Positions 34,573 through 46,540 of a stretch of 64,000 nucleotides of DNA are shown piece by piece. Under the pieces are notes generated by a model. That model searched no databases, had not been told where the DNA came from, and worked only from the letters and a program-made list of their open reading frames with translations. Source of the DNA: Spisula solida. Its lineage: Eukaryota; Mollusca; Bivalvia; Venerida; Mactridae. The number at the start of each line of letters is the position of its first letter. The stretch's first letter is position 1. A program made the position numbers and the translations under genes. The stretch spans positions 31,498,222-31,562,221 of the forward strand of contig OX365952.1 in assembly GCA_947247005.1 (NCBI GenBank), read 5' to 3'.

Positions 34573-36204
34573 ATAAAAGTCATTTCAACGATAAGACCAC
34601 CACAAAAGAAAAGCCAACATTTTCAGGTCCAATTATACTGTTTGGCTCTTTATTTTACCTTAGTATTAATAAAAACTCATAAAAATAGAACAATTTTATA
34701 GGGTCCGTAATGCGGTTTTATCGCGGGTTTTTTACTGTACATATAAAAGTAACTTAAAATATGATATGATAACACTCGACGAAATAATGACCATTCACAG
34801 TTAAGCTATAAACTTTTTCATGGTCATCTACTCCCGTCTTTGTATTCCTTAGTCACGTTTTTATTGTATGTTTTTAACTAGAAGTTTATCCGAACCACGT
34901 GTCCATTTCTACCGGCAGCTAATGATACTAATAGTAAAAAAGTCAAGTACATGTCATTCTTGACTTACATAAAATTTGCTGTTGATGCTCTTGTTTAAGT
35001 GCTCAGAATGAAAAAAGATCCGTACTCAAAAGAATATAACAATTTCAAAGATAGACCCTCGATCTCAACGGACCATTATTTGCCAATAAAAACAAGTTAA
35101 TTACGCGCTGACATTTTAACAGGTAACGTGTATGTTAACAGCCTTGGAATTCTGTTTTCAAAAAAACGTTTACTTGCCAATTATATGTTTAGCCATTTAC
35201 TGATATATTAGCTCGTAATTAGAGCCAGATATTGGCATAATAAAACTGGAAATGTTAGACTGACGAGCGCCAAACTAACACCGCTATTAATTGCTGTTTG
35301 AAAGGCCGTGTAATACTGTCCAAATATATGGAAAATGATACGGTTGCCGGTAGGTGGCGTCAATTGATTGTGTCCGGTGTCGAATGCGATTCCTTTGGCG
35401 TTTTTATATGTCGTAAGCTGTCGTAAGCTGTAGTGAGGTTTGGATATTTGTTGATTTTTGTGTTAGATCGAATTTTATATCATTATAAGAGGCAACTAAT
35501 AAAGGTTATCATTTTACGACCGGCATTGTTAAGACGTCAATTTTCAGTTACATAAATTGCACTTGGACCAGCGTCAACAAACAGTAACATTACAAGAAAA
35601 ATGCTATTTATCATTCATTTCAAGCAAATCGGCATATAAATACACATCAGGAAAAATATGGCCTAGGTAAACATAGACACATACATAGTTCAAAGTTTAA
35701 TAATATAATACCACCCATTTTGTAATATGTTCATTGGTAAAATGCGCAGTCCTTGTTGTAGCCTTTATTAATCAATTGCAGGTATTAAATGTAATGTATT
35801 GTCCTGCATGAATTTCTGTTTGGTTCGGATGCTGTGCTCTCATACTAGTATTAGCATTTTAAATATTCGTCTTTTTTCCATATTTAATCAGTTCCGATAG
35901 CGCGACACCTTGTCTGAGTGGGCGTGTCTAAAAGGCGTATTTCTCGCCCGAAAAGAAACTAGACACTATAAGTCACTCCCATGGAATAAAATATTTACAA
36001 ATTGTTCTTTACCGATTACCAAATAGTGAGTCAAAACATAGTTAAAGTTACATATAACTTATTTGCGACATTTTTATGCGGTTACGATTAGAGGGTACAA
36101 TGTATATACATGTACACTCAATGGCAAATGAAACGCGACGCTTTTTTTCATTTTTTTCATGAAACGGTGATAGCATGACTTCGTTTATTTCAGGAGTGCA
36201 TGTA
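34573..36204. other. Unassigned DNA
   Basis: A small direct repeat (GTCGTAAGCT x2 near 35410). Otherwise AT-rich with no recognisable feature. Confidence 0.4.
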
Positions 36205-36425
36205 CACTGTATGTGTTGGGTGTTGTTTGTAGGTTGTCCTTGTGGTGTGTGGTCGTCTTTTTTTATCTGTTTTTGGCTTCTGGATCTCGATCCGGACATG
36301 TTGGACTGACCGAGGCGGAATGCTATCGGAGTGGTATGTTATGTTATTGTAGTTGTTCAGGATTTTGTACTTCTCTGCTGTTTCTGTTAAGCACTGCCTA
36401 CCCTATCCGAGTGTTTCATTTTGTA
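36205..36425 (+). mobile_element. Possible distant relative of the LINE 3' tail
   Basis: The right part (GTTAAGCACTGCCTACCCTATCCGAGT, near 36387-36413) recalls the GTTAAGTTGAGTGCTGCC...CCCTGTCCGA block of the conserved LINE tail. The left part is T/G-rich like the tail but not alignable by eye. Tentative. Confidence 0.25.
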
Positions 36426-36533
36426 GATCTATAATTTAGTTGACCAATGAAATAATTTAATTTTGGTAGTGAGAACATTACAAACATTTGCACAATCCAA
36501 TGAAATAGCGTGATAACCTTCGACCAAACCTTC

Positions 36534-36749
36534 GACAAAACCTCCCACAAACAAAAGGGCGGAGCGTTCCAACAAAACCTCCGACAAACAAAAGGGCGGG
36601 GCGTTCCGACAAAACCTCCGACAAACAAAAGAGCGGAGCGTTCAGACAAAACCTCCGACAAACAAAAGGGCGGAGCGTTCCGACAAAACCTCCGACAAAC
36701 AAAAGGGCGGAGCGTTCCGACAAAACCTCCGACAAACAAAAGGGCGGAG
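36534..36749. repeat. GC-rich 37-bp minisatellite, 5.7 copies
   Basis: The unit GACAAAACCTCCGACAAACA plus AAAGGGCGGAGCGTTCC begins at 36534, 36571, 36608, 36645, 36682 and 36719, with few substitutions between copies. It is much more GC-rich than its surroundings. Since 37 is not divisible by three, the frame rotates from copy to copy. Several long frames on both strands come from this array and are not genes. Confidence 0.95.
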
Positions 36750-37012
36750 GGTACTCTACACAGGCGTCTGGTCAATTAATTTAAAACGCAAAGAAAGTTT
36801 TGACAATAAAAATATTGAAATAAAGCTTTTAAGACAGTGTGTTTCTTTTGTCTACCAGTATAATAATGGTAGTAGGACATGTATTCCCATTGTATCAAAC
36901 GATTTATATTTGATGCTAAATGTGAATGATTCACCTATATAACTACTGTGGTAAAACAAGCGCCTGTGAAATCTATACTAACTACAAATGTACAAGGTTA
37001 GACACTTTTAAA

Positions 37013-37170
37013 ACTGTAAAAATTGTGGGGAGTAGTTTTCGTTGATTTCGTGGTTGATTTCGACAACGAAAATTCACAGCCAGGATTTTTATATTTCCTA
37101 TTGTAAATATGAAATCAACGAACTCGCGAAACTGCCCATTGTGCAAAAAATAACAATACTGTATACAGTA
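37013..37170. mobile_element. TACTGTAAA-type MITE, copy C (short)
   Basis: Begins ACTGTAAA at 37013 and ends near TACTGTATACAGTA at 37158-37170. It carries TTTTCGTTGATTTCGTGG near the left and GAAATCAACGAACTCGCGAAAC near the right, which are the family's inverted TTCGTTGATTTCG blocks. Shorter than copies A and B. Confidence 0.5.
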
Positions 37171-39084
37171 TACGCCGACGAATATAAAAGATAAAAGGTA
37201 CCTTGAATAATCGGACCAACACTAGATTAAAGACACATTTTCATAAGGTTTATTCAGTTAGTGCAGTCATCAAGCAACGCCAAAAATGGTAAAATTGAAA
37301 TTAATAAACAGTCGGGTTATGTAGAAACAAACTTGACTCAAATTTACATTTTTATTTTTAAAAAATGTGAAGTCGAAACTATTTACCGTTATGCATTTTA
37401 TTCACTGTTATCATATTACATGTAGTTGGAATCCGGTTAAACAACACACTCGTCAATATTTCAACAACTAGAATTAGTACAGGGTGTTTAATAAAATATC
37501 TCCTCATTACAATGAATGCTATGAGAAAATGCTTGATCTCAACTGACACTCCCATATATCAATGAAAAGCAACATTTCATAGTTATATTCAATACATGAC
37601 ATGACATGACCATCTATTCAACACAGGAATTATGATTCTAGCAAAATTCTTTTTTTTCTGATAAATGCCAAAATAACGTCAGTATTGAATTTGTTTCCCA
37701 AAAAAATAATACAAATTCGGATAGGGAAGTTTAGTTATATTGCTTGTAAAGTTGCATTACATGACCAGTTTTAAGTGTTTATAAACAAATTACTGTATTA
37801 TATTGATTTCAATGTTTCATCCATTTGTGTAATTATGAAACACCCTGTACGCGCTTACTTTTATCCACTAAAAACTTGACGAGCAGACCACCTTGAACCT
37901 TATGAGACAAGTATAATTGGTAGCCATTACTTTTCCTTGTTAAACGTAATCGATGGTTTTAAAAGCAGGCGGGTAATTTCCCTCCATGTCTATTCGTTTG
38001 TAGTCTTATAAAACGATTGGTCACCATAAACAATCAATTAGAGAGTGACCCGGGCGTTCGAAATAATACTCCATCCTCATAGGGTAATGTTTAAATGAGC
38101 ATTAATTTTTCAATCCCGCTAAACATCGTGTGAGAGTGTTCATCATTTGATACCTCGCCCATCTGTGGGGTTTCTATTCTGTGCAAGACTTAATTACAGA
38201 TATTTTAAAATACTTGAATCATTTAAAGTCATTAGCTTCGTTAAATACTTGATTTCACGATAACATCAGGCTACTTCAGAACGGATTTAAAAGGAATGAA
38301 ACAGAACAGAACAGACAATATTCTATTTTCGACCTACGTATATTGACCCTCGTCGCAATAACAAACAGAAATGTATGTTAATATCCAGGTACATATAACA
38401 ACATATTACTGGTGTGGTTTGATGGAATAACATTGGTACTGGTTACCTGCGCAACCTTTCTTGTGGGTTGTTACAATACTAGTACCCTATTGGCCGAATG
38501 AATTCATACTTCACATTGCTAGGCGAATGCGTCGTGCAGGTTCGAGTTCCACCACTGGTGCAAACTTCTGATTCGTTTCCTATTCGTTATTACGAGGTTA
38601 CAGTAAAAAAGTTCCCGGACTGCTGATGAACAAGGCTTGAGGGTCGAGGATGTCTCTTGCAAGTCGACCGAAGAATAAAATACTTACGGTTATTTTAAAC
38701 TTTTTGTTGACGTACTTATGTCTACTTGCGTTTTTAGCCAAACATTACGTCACATACCACGTGGTATGTCCACACTGTCTAAAGCAATCACCATTATTTT
38801 GCAAAGGGGAAGACTGAAAGCGAATAGGCTGCTCAATCAAGTTTTCATAAATAAAAGAATGGACAAATGTCAATACAGACCAACTAGAATAAATGTCGCC
38901 CTAAAAAACAAATGAGATATAAAACAACAACATACAACTGACATGACCTGGTGAGAACTGGAGAGGACGGCACTAGACAGAGGAGAGTGGAAAGCTCTAG
39001 TCATTGCAACATGTACCCCGGTCACAGCAAGAACTATGATCCGCCGATGATAACACCAGACTTTGTTTACAAATACATGTATAG
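37171..39084. other. Unassigned DNA with a tRNA-like B box and a CACGTG palindrome
   Basis: Near 38518-38575, GCAGGTTCGAGTTCCA resembles a B box followed by GGTGCAAA, comparable with GGGTTCGAATCCTA...GGTGCAAA at 40547. A perfect 16-bp palindrome CATACCACGTGGTATG lies at 38753-38768. No credible gene. Confidence 0.35.
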
Positions 39085-39315
39085 TCCGTTTAATCAGATC
39101 TGTCACTTGTATACAAACATTGCAATATCATAACATTGTACTTTTATTGTTTTAAACATTTTATTTTGAGAAAAGGGCAGTGAAAACCAATACCTTATTT
39201 ATAAAGCCGCATACTAATACACAAAATATATATTAAAATAATACATTAATAGGAGAATTTGCAATGTTTATATACACATTGTTATGCATACAAGCGACCG
39301 ACCTGATTAATCAAT
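39085..39315 (+). mobile_element. Long-TIR MITE family E, copy 1
   Basis: About 231 bp with imperfect terminal inverted repeats of about 50 bp. The left arm (TCCGTTTAATCAGATCTGTC, ACTTGTATACAAACATTGC) is mirrored on the right (GCAATGTTTATATACACATT ... GACCTGATTAATCA). The core includes TAACATTGTACTTTTATTGT. Near-complete homologues lie at 45718-45954 and, inverted, at 46541-46790. No coding capacity, so presumably mobilised by a transposase encoded elsewhere. Confidence 0.8.
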
Positions 39316-41993
39316 TTATAAAAATTAAAATTAAATGCATGTTCGATATTAATTTTTTGTTCAATCTTGTGCATATTCATTTTCAATGATATTCTCTTTG
39401 AATCTACACTGATAACAAGCCGTCAGTCGACCGTAAAGTGTTAATGTTATGTATGTTTGTTTATTGATAAATCTTGAGTTATCTCCGGCGGCTTATAGGT
39501 ATATACTATTAGGTAAAATATTCACGGCCGCTGTTTATGATTCGACAGGTGGACGAGTGAATGTTAATATGTATCTGATATAGGCACGTGGTGCATATAA
39601 TTTATAATGTACAAAAAAATAATAAATGGACAATATTAGCCATAGGTGACAATTATTAGCATAGTTAATGCTACCCTTTTGTCAAAATCAAACAGTATGC
39701 ATGCCCCGTTATCTATCAGTTAAAGCCTATCATACAAATTGAATTTTGCATGGTAAATCGTTTGGCGTGGCGGCTGGGTGAATAATTTAAAACAAATAAG
39801 TTGAATTATTTAAATATATCAAAGCAGACACCGACACATCAAAAGAATTAATAAATCGCCCATATACAGCTGTAATTTACGGTATATTTGTTTTAAATAT
39901 GCCTGATTAGATGGTAAAACTATATATCTATTTGATGTAAACCAACGCGTGTTCCTACCCCGAGGTTTGGGAGACGCGTGGCCTGTTTGTATGACCTTAA
40001 CTGACCGAATAATGCATTCAAGTATTTACATGACGCGTTAACCATCCAACTTATATACATATTCTGTAGTTTATACTTTTATAATGTTAGTTGAGTATTC
40101 ATTTTCGTTGATTTCGCGAATGAATACCGGGGTGTATATCTTTGATTATTCAACCACCAAAAGTGCCCTTCCAATAATCCACTAAGTATAAGTTGAGTGA
40201 TCGTCAGCACAGCAAGCGTTTCGCGCACACCATTGTTCAGAACAAGCTTAGTAAACAACGAGACAAGTTGGCTTGGAGATCGTCATTCGACATTCTCTGT
40301 CTGCAATGGGGCTTTGTGCTCGCGCCTAATCACTAGTTGCACAATGTTAGCTTTCTTTTCCATTTCAGTTGGTCATCAAATTGTAGGTTGACTTTCTCCT
40401 TTTATGTGGACAGCTTGAAGAGCGTAGTGACTGTTATGTTTTGTTGCCGGTGATGGTCCACTCATCTGTCTACAACCGAGTGTATCTCAGCCTGAACTCT
40501 TTGGAGGTGATTGTATTTGTCTCGGAACACCAGAATACAATGTATGCATGGGTTCGAATCCTACTGCAGGTGCAAAAAATTAAATGGTCGAAATGGAACG
40601 TGATAGAGATAAACATGTGTATGCAATACCTAAGTCGTTAGCTGATACTGTTATAGACCTCTACTTGGCGCTCATGGTATAAAGGTACAACCAGGACATA
40701 GTTATGTCTACATCAGAATGATATGTATTGAAGGTCTCTACTGACGACATAAATTATTTGACTGAAATTCGGTCAGTTGGAATTCATATCCCTAAATAAA
40801 GTATCAAACACTATACAGAAAAATGTTAATTAACTATAAACAACACGTTTTTCAATGGTATGTTACCTTTAATATGACCAAGACAAGCTACAGAGACCAG
40901 AGAGAGAAACTTCGGTACAGCAGACAAGATAAATCGCCGTAAATGTGTTTTATTTGTTCTATATGTGTTCCATTATCAGAAGAAACCTAATCGTCTTGGA
41001 ATAAAAAGTCTTAAAATTTAACGCCCAATTTGAAAGCAACCATTTGTTAAAAGATGCGAAGCGTTGGAGGTTTCAATGGTGTGTGAGTGATGTGGACGTT
41101 ATCTGTCAAGAATTAAAAGGTCTGTGATTCCCAATCTACCTTATCTTGTTAAGAATCCTACAAGTGCCTTTCCCATGGAACGGTGATTCAGGTTTTGTAG
41201 TGTACATAGTAATTCTACGTTGTCTTTCTTTCATTCAGGCTAAATTCCTGCTCGTTCATTCGTTTAAAGGGCAACTAGGCATGTACCAAAGACGAACACA
41301 CACTCGTTGTGGAATTCAGTTTAGTACCACTGACAGTGACATTCATGCAACAACTAATACTGCATTTTTCTGAAATGTCAAATCGTGAGACAATGCACGG
41401 TTGGATCAAAATTCACAAAATAGCCAACTGGTATTTGTACTAGTATAGCTGTCCTGTTTGATGCTCAGTGTGACAGGGTAACTCCAGAACTTGGTCCAGT
41501 TCTAGGATAACATGGGTCGTCTTAATATAGGACTTAAATACTTTTGATGGGCTATAAACCTATACAAAATGTAACGATAATAGCAATATTACGTAATAAC
41601 GCCGATACACTTTACATATATTAATCATAGTCAATGTACTATAATTATGCGTATGATATAGTATTCGATTGCAAAAGTAATAATAACGAAACGGACTGCG
41701 AAGACAAATTTCAATAGAAATGGTAGAGCTCAAAAGACACAAAATTAACATACCAATAAAAACAACATATTATAAGTAGAAGTCATAAGGACAAACACCA
41801 AATGAACAAGAAAACAATGCAAATAAACAGCTATAAAATTGACACCCTACTCAGACATTCTGCGGACTCAGCCAGTACAAGCCCGCAACGGCTGTGACTT
41901 ATGATTTTGTTGCTGAGCTGCTAGTTTTGTTCCAAGTGTATTAGGCGACTTGTAAGTATCTTATACAATCTGCAACGAATACCACTTTGCAAT
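39316..41993. other. Unassigned DNA with a second tRNA-like B box
   Basis: A perfect B-box-like GGGTTCGAATCC lies near 40549. The A box is not evident, so it may be a SINE remnant related to the one near 38545. A CGTTGATTTCGCG motif near 40100 recalls the TACTGTAAA family. Short frames at 40197-40641 and 41146-41373 have no domains. Confidence 0.35.
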
Positions 41994-42135
41994 AAACACA
42001 CTGCCAAGGCTTGTTCTGTTATGGGGATTGTGTCGTGTAATTGTGGTATGTGATGTTTTTTTTATATTTACTGTGCTTGTCTGGTTAAGTTGTGTGCTGC
42101 TTTCCCTGTCTGATTTTCTATTCTCTTTTTGAACT
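41994..42135 (+). mobile_element. LINE 3' UTR tail (copy 3, tail only)
   Basis: GTGTCGTGTAATTGTGGTAT ... GTGCTTGTCTGGTTAAGTTG ... GCTTTCCCTGTCTGATTTTC reproduces the conserved tail of the 50061-50192 copy. The minisatellite core is absent, so this is a short 5'-truncated insertion. Confidence 0.7.
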
Positions 42136-42880
42136 GCTTTGGAGCGGTTTTGCAATTGTATAATTGACCGGTTTTTTTCAAAGAACCACTTTCACATTGA
42201 CGCTTTTGGTATTATATGGGTTATTGTAGGAATAATGCACTTTTGAATATAAATGTAGCAACCTTGAACAAAGTACATAGCACAGCATGTGTAGGTAGCA
42301 AGTCTCACTAAATCTTTGCATTTGGAACATTAAAACTAATCCGACAATAAAACCGTGGACTTCCGGTATAATAGAATAACGATTTATGTTGGCTTATAAA
42401 TCATACCGGTTGAATTACGCAGAGAGAATATAAGTAGAATATAATTCGGATACTTAGAATTCGCCAAACTGACGTCACAGTAAAACTGCAATGCCCCGCC
42501 CACTTGCAGGATTTTAATTTTTATAATATCTTGATAGTAATAATACAGTGATATGTTTGATAAGATGTAATGATGTGAAAAGCTCATGCATTACTTATTC
42601 ATTAGTCTATATTATATATAATGTTACGGAGAAGACGGTTTCCGTTGTGTGGGCTCCACATTTGATGCAATCTACAATAAGAGCTATGTTTATTCAAGAA
42701 ATTTCGGACGATTACGTCAATTTGGCTGCTTGGAAAGCGTACAAATTGAATATACAAACAAATGCACAGAAGAGATAATAACTAAACAAAGTTAAAGGAT
42801 TTTCTCTTCTTTGCAAAACATTGATATGACAACATCGACCAAGAATTTACTGAAAGTGTCAGTTGGTACCATCGGGAATG
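42136..42880. other. Unassigned DNA
   Basis: A CRE-like TGACGTCA lies at 42470. The frame at 42548-42778 has no recognisable domain. Confidence 0.4.
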
Positions 42881-43096
42881 AGGAGTCCCTGTCCGACTTT
42901 TATTATGTTTTTTGACTTTTTTACAGCTGAAACTTGGACTTTTAGCAATTATTATATAATATTATAATAATGAGTTAATTTACTCGTTCAGTCGTGTCTT
43001 GGACATTATACCATGTAATTGTGGTACGTTATGTTTTCTTTGCTCGGCTGTTTAGGCTGAGTGCTGCCTTCCCTGTCCTAATATTTTAAAATATTT
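42881..43096 (+). mobile_element. LINE 3' UTR (copy 4) with a preceding tail end
   Basis: A tail end (TCCCTGTCCGACTTTTATTA) at about 42888 is followed at once by one core unit (TTTTTACAGCTGAAACTTGG) and then a full tail (CATGTAATTGTGGTACGTTA ... GAGTGCTGCCTTCCCTGTCC) to 43096. Tail-core-tail order suggests a partial tandem of 3' ends, or insertion of one copy next to another. Confidence 0.65.
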
Positions 43097-43230
43097 TTTA
43101 TATAATATACGTACAATAACTAAAAGAGCTTTTGCACAATCAAACTATAAAAATAGTAAATTAAAGTAGACGGATGCAAAGAATTGTGGCCTGCAAATTA
43201 CACAAGTGATCGATACTTGTTTCAAAATCA

Positions 43231-43258
43231 AATCGGTCAGGGAAGGCAGCACTCAAAA
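43231..43258 (-). mobile_element. LINE 3' tail fragment (copy 5, antisense)
   Basis: AATCGGTCAGGGAAGGCAGC followed by ACTCAA is the reverse complement of the last conserved part of the tail. It lies about 135 bp from copy 4 in inverted orientation and directly before the family-2 SINE. Confidence 0.6.
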
Positions 43259-43261
43259 AAG

Positions 43262-43508
43262 CTTCCTCGATGGCCTAGTGGTTGAGCGTTGAGGTCTCGG
43301 GTTCGGTCCCAGGCCGCGTCTTACCAAAGACGAAATAAAAATGGTACCAATAATACCCTTGCTAGATGCTCAGCATAAAAGGGAAATTGGCTTCTCTTCT
43401 CTCATACCTCAATGGAGACGGATAACATCAGGAATGAGGTGTCGAGAGTGGTTAATATTAGTTGAAAAAACTTGTTTCACAATCGACCTAAAATAAATTA
43501 GTATAAAC
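43262..43508 (+). mobile_element. tRNA-derived SINE, family 2 (full copy, shortened head)
   Basis: The head has an A box (GGCCTAGTGGTTGAGCG) and B box (GGGTTCGGTCCC), but only about 40 bases in total because the anticodon-arm region is deleted. The body runs ACCAAAGACGAAATAAAAAT, then TGAGGTGTCGAGAGTGGTTA, and ends with TTTCACAATCGACCTAAAAT. Other copies: 8431-8686 (-), 58056-58253 (-, headless), 2164-2240 (+, fragment). Confidence 0.8.
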
Positions 43509-44249
43509 TAAAGAAGCGAATGGTGCAAAAAGAACAATGTAACAAATTGCTAGCTCTGCATGAAAGCAGGGAGTGGCCCCGGTCAAACACTAGTAGACGA
43601 ACACGTGAAACAACTTCAACAATATACATACATCAACTTTGCACATTTTATAAGAACACGTAACTTGTGAAATGCATGTTTATCAAATGCACGTATAACT
43701 TTACGCTCAGTCTCTAAACCACGTGTTCTGCTGTTTGTCAGAAGGATCTCTCCAAAGGTCGCACTCAAGTCTGTGTCGATAACAGGGTATCACATAATAA
43801 GATCCTTTGAGTGAGATATCTTCAGAATGAAATGAGGCTTAAAATTTGTAGACATGCTTAATTAACAAAACAAGTATACGTAGTTTAAATGGATATATCT
43901 AGACCTAGAACATAGTCAATTGAAACATAGACCAGTCCATGGTGTGATATAGGAAGGCGATAGGGGAATCAAGATAGGGTGTGTAGGAGATAGCGGTCTG
44001 GGAAACAAATACAGTGTTCAACTTTAGGTACGTACAATTGATCCTAACCAAAGTTAACGGTATTCAGTCAGTCGACACTTCAGGCATGTAGCCACAGTGA
44101 GGCACACCTAGGCGCATGTCTCAGTGAAAATTTGAGAAATTACCAAAATAAGCATGTTTTTGAAGAGTGCCCCCCCCCCAATAGACCATAGAAAATATTT
44201 GCTTCGGTGCTTTTTTGCAATGTGTCCGTATGCTATAGCAGTTTCATTG
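43509..44249. other. Unassigned DNA
   Basis: No recognisable feature. A C-tract lies near 44171. Confidence 0.4.
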
Positions 44250-44466
44250 TACTGTAAAGGTATTGATATTTTCGGTGGATTAATTGTTTTCGTTGATTTC
44301 CCGGTGGAACTAGATCGCGAAAGTAAATCCACTCGTAAGACTGACATAAAAAAAGGTAACACAATATTTTCTTTCAATATTTAAAACCCATGAATTTAAG
44401 AAACCCCGAAATTGCCATTAATTTTTTTCCACAATCCGAGAAATTCAATACTCGCGATTTTACAGT
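44250..44466. mobile_element. TACTGTAAA-type MITE, copy B
   Basis: 217 bp with perfect 9-bp terminal inverted repeats, TACTGTAAA at 44250 and TTTACAGTA at 44458. Internal blocks TTCGTTGATTTC, TAGATCGCGAAAGTAAATCC and TTTTCTTTCAATATTTAAA are shared in order with copy A (7289-7544). The short frames on both strands at 44108-44384 overlap it and are not genes. Confidence 0.75.
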
Positions 44467-45717
44467 ATATGGTAGCCTCGAAGGTGTAACGGACAAGAAT
44501 GCAATAACCTAAGATTGACAGTACTTGTTTATTGCGGTGATAGCCATAGTGCTAAATGTTCGGTGAATAGTTATCACTAAACAAACCAAAAATTAACGCT
44601 TCTTAAATGTTTAGAAAATATAATAAAAGAGGCAGTTCCAACTACATGCAAGTAATGATCATATTTGAATGTAATTGCAAAACCATCTAGGAACTAGCTT
44701 GTCTATTTAAGGTATCTGCCATGTTTGGCCACACTATATGAATGTATTTGACAGCACAGAAATGTATGACGTAGAGGATCGATGACGTAGCTAGCTTTAA
44801 CCGACGTAGCCTTGATAGTGTATATAATTATTCTATGTTTAAAGTACCTATCAGACTGTGGCTTTAGACTTAATAAATGCTTCTCCTGGTGCATTCTTAT
44901 AAAATTATTCTAAGAGTTGTGTACTGTTATTTCTAATAATAACGGACTACGAGTAGATATAGTGCCTTTTCTATTTATATCTCTATTTCGGACCAGGCGT
45001 AAACAAGCCTGATAAAAAGTAGAAATATCCATTGGTTGTTCCGTTGCAACGAACATTTGTCCATATTTTAAAACACGTGTTCCTAACTGGTTCAGAAACA
45101 AAAGAAGTGAAAACAGTTATTCAAATGTAAAAAAACAAACGTCGTAACGGAACTATATTTGCTCTAATTCAATGCACTGGATCATTTATTTCGTTTGTTT
45201 AATTAACCCTATAACCATGTGGCTGACTTAAAACCAGAAAGTCATTTTCATATTGCACGGCTATCTGCCAAAAGTGATGTTATCTCTACATGCAAAAACG
45301 TGGCAGCCATTGTCCGGAAGTGCAAAGATCTGGCACGCGACGGCTATTTATTTCAAACCAAGCGTGATAATTCCGAAACGTTCCGGATGAGTTTTGATTT
45401 TATTATAAAAGCTCGAAAGACAGGATACATGAAATTATTGTAGTTTACCAGACAAAGACAATGTTTAAAATGTGAAGTGTGGTTACTTGTTTTGTTTCTG
45501 CTACTAATGTAGCATAACATTCTGTTGGCATAATTTATGAAATTGTCAATGAAGCATAGCGTATAAATTCTGTTAAATCCCTGACACGGGCGTATATTGA
45601 CCCAAACTCAGATTTATTGTTTTTCGTAAGATGGAAAAATGTATGATGAAAATATGACATAAGTAAGAATAAAGAATAACACTTACTGTGGTCAATCTTA
45701 ATGGTAATGGTTTGACT
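44467..45717. other. Unassigned DNA with an unrecognised 74-codon frame
   Basis: The frame at 45219-45443 (+, GTG start, bounded upstream by TAA) has lysine/arginine-rich, protein-like composition (DVISTCKNVAAIVRKCKDLA) but no domain I can name. It could be an exon or chance. Confidence 0.3.
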
Positions 45718-45954
45718 TCGTTTATTCAAGTCTGTCACTTGTATAAAAACGTTGCAATATCATAACATTGTATTTTTTATTGTTTGAAACATTTTAATTT
45801 GAAAAAAAGGTAGTGAAAACCACTACAATCATCATCCACTAAGTTACATAACTAATGCGCATACTATCTATTAGAAGAATACATTAATAAGAGACATTGC
45901 TATGTTTATGTACACACTGTTATGTAAACAAGTGACTAACCTGAATAATCGATT
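45718..45954 (+). mobile_element. Long-TIR MITE family E, copy 2
   Basis: Matches copy 1 (39085-39315) throughout: left arm TTCAAGTCTGTCACTTGTAT, core TAACATTGTATTTTTTATTG and AGGTAGTGAAAACCA, right arm ending GTGACTAACCTGAATAATCG. Small insertions near the centre distinguish it. Confidence 0.8.
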
Positions 45955-46540
45955 TATACATCTCTTACTGCTATTAAACAATACCTAATTTTGTAAAACC
46001 ATCTAAAAATATGAGAAAGTTTTTACGGTATAATGGATGACACATTGTAAATAAGGACTGTGAAAAATACTTCGGCCAAGACAAAATGATAATTGTGATT
46101 CAGGTAACCCTGTCTACCTTATGGTTTGCCCTTATCCTGAACATTATATTGGCGTGGTGCTGAAAGTCACCTGCATATCGTATATTTTCCAATGCATAAA
46201 ATCAATAAACATTTTTTTAAATGTTTTCCTTCCTACATACCAATTTCAGCAAGGTACCAGAATCAAAATTGGGTTGGCCTAACTAAATAGTGCCTTTTAA
46301 TTTGATGTCATTCTTAACAACCAACTATTTGAATTCGAGCTTATTAAAATTCCATCCGGTCAAAACATGTCTCAACAGTGTCCATTAACAACTAGTGAAA
46401 ATGCGAAATCAAAACATGATTGTATACATTGTACGGTGTTCTCATAAATTCGGGGATATACACGTAGTGCTACTCAATTTGCATATTCGCAGTTATCTGA
46501 TGACAACCAAATATATTTTACGATGAAATTCAATTATAAC
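45955..46540. other. Unassigned DNA
   Basis: Nothing recognisable between two copies of the same MITE family. Confidence 0.4.

Noticed and set aside
34254..34701. Long NERT- and SFVR-repeat frames
   Set aside because: Produced entirely by the tetranucleotide array.
36416..36779. Frames on both strands (85-119 codons) over the 37-bp array
   Set aside because: Artefacts of a GC-rich minisatellite whose frame rotates between units.
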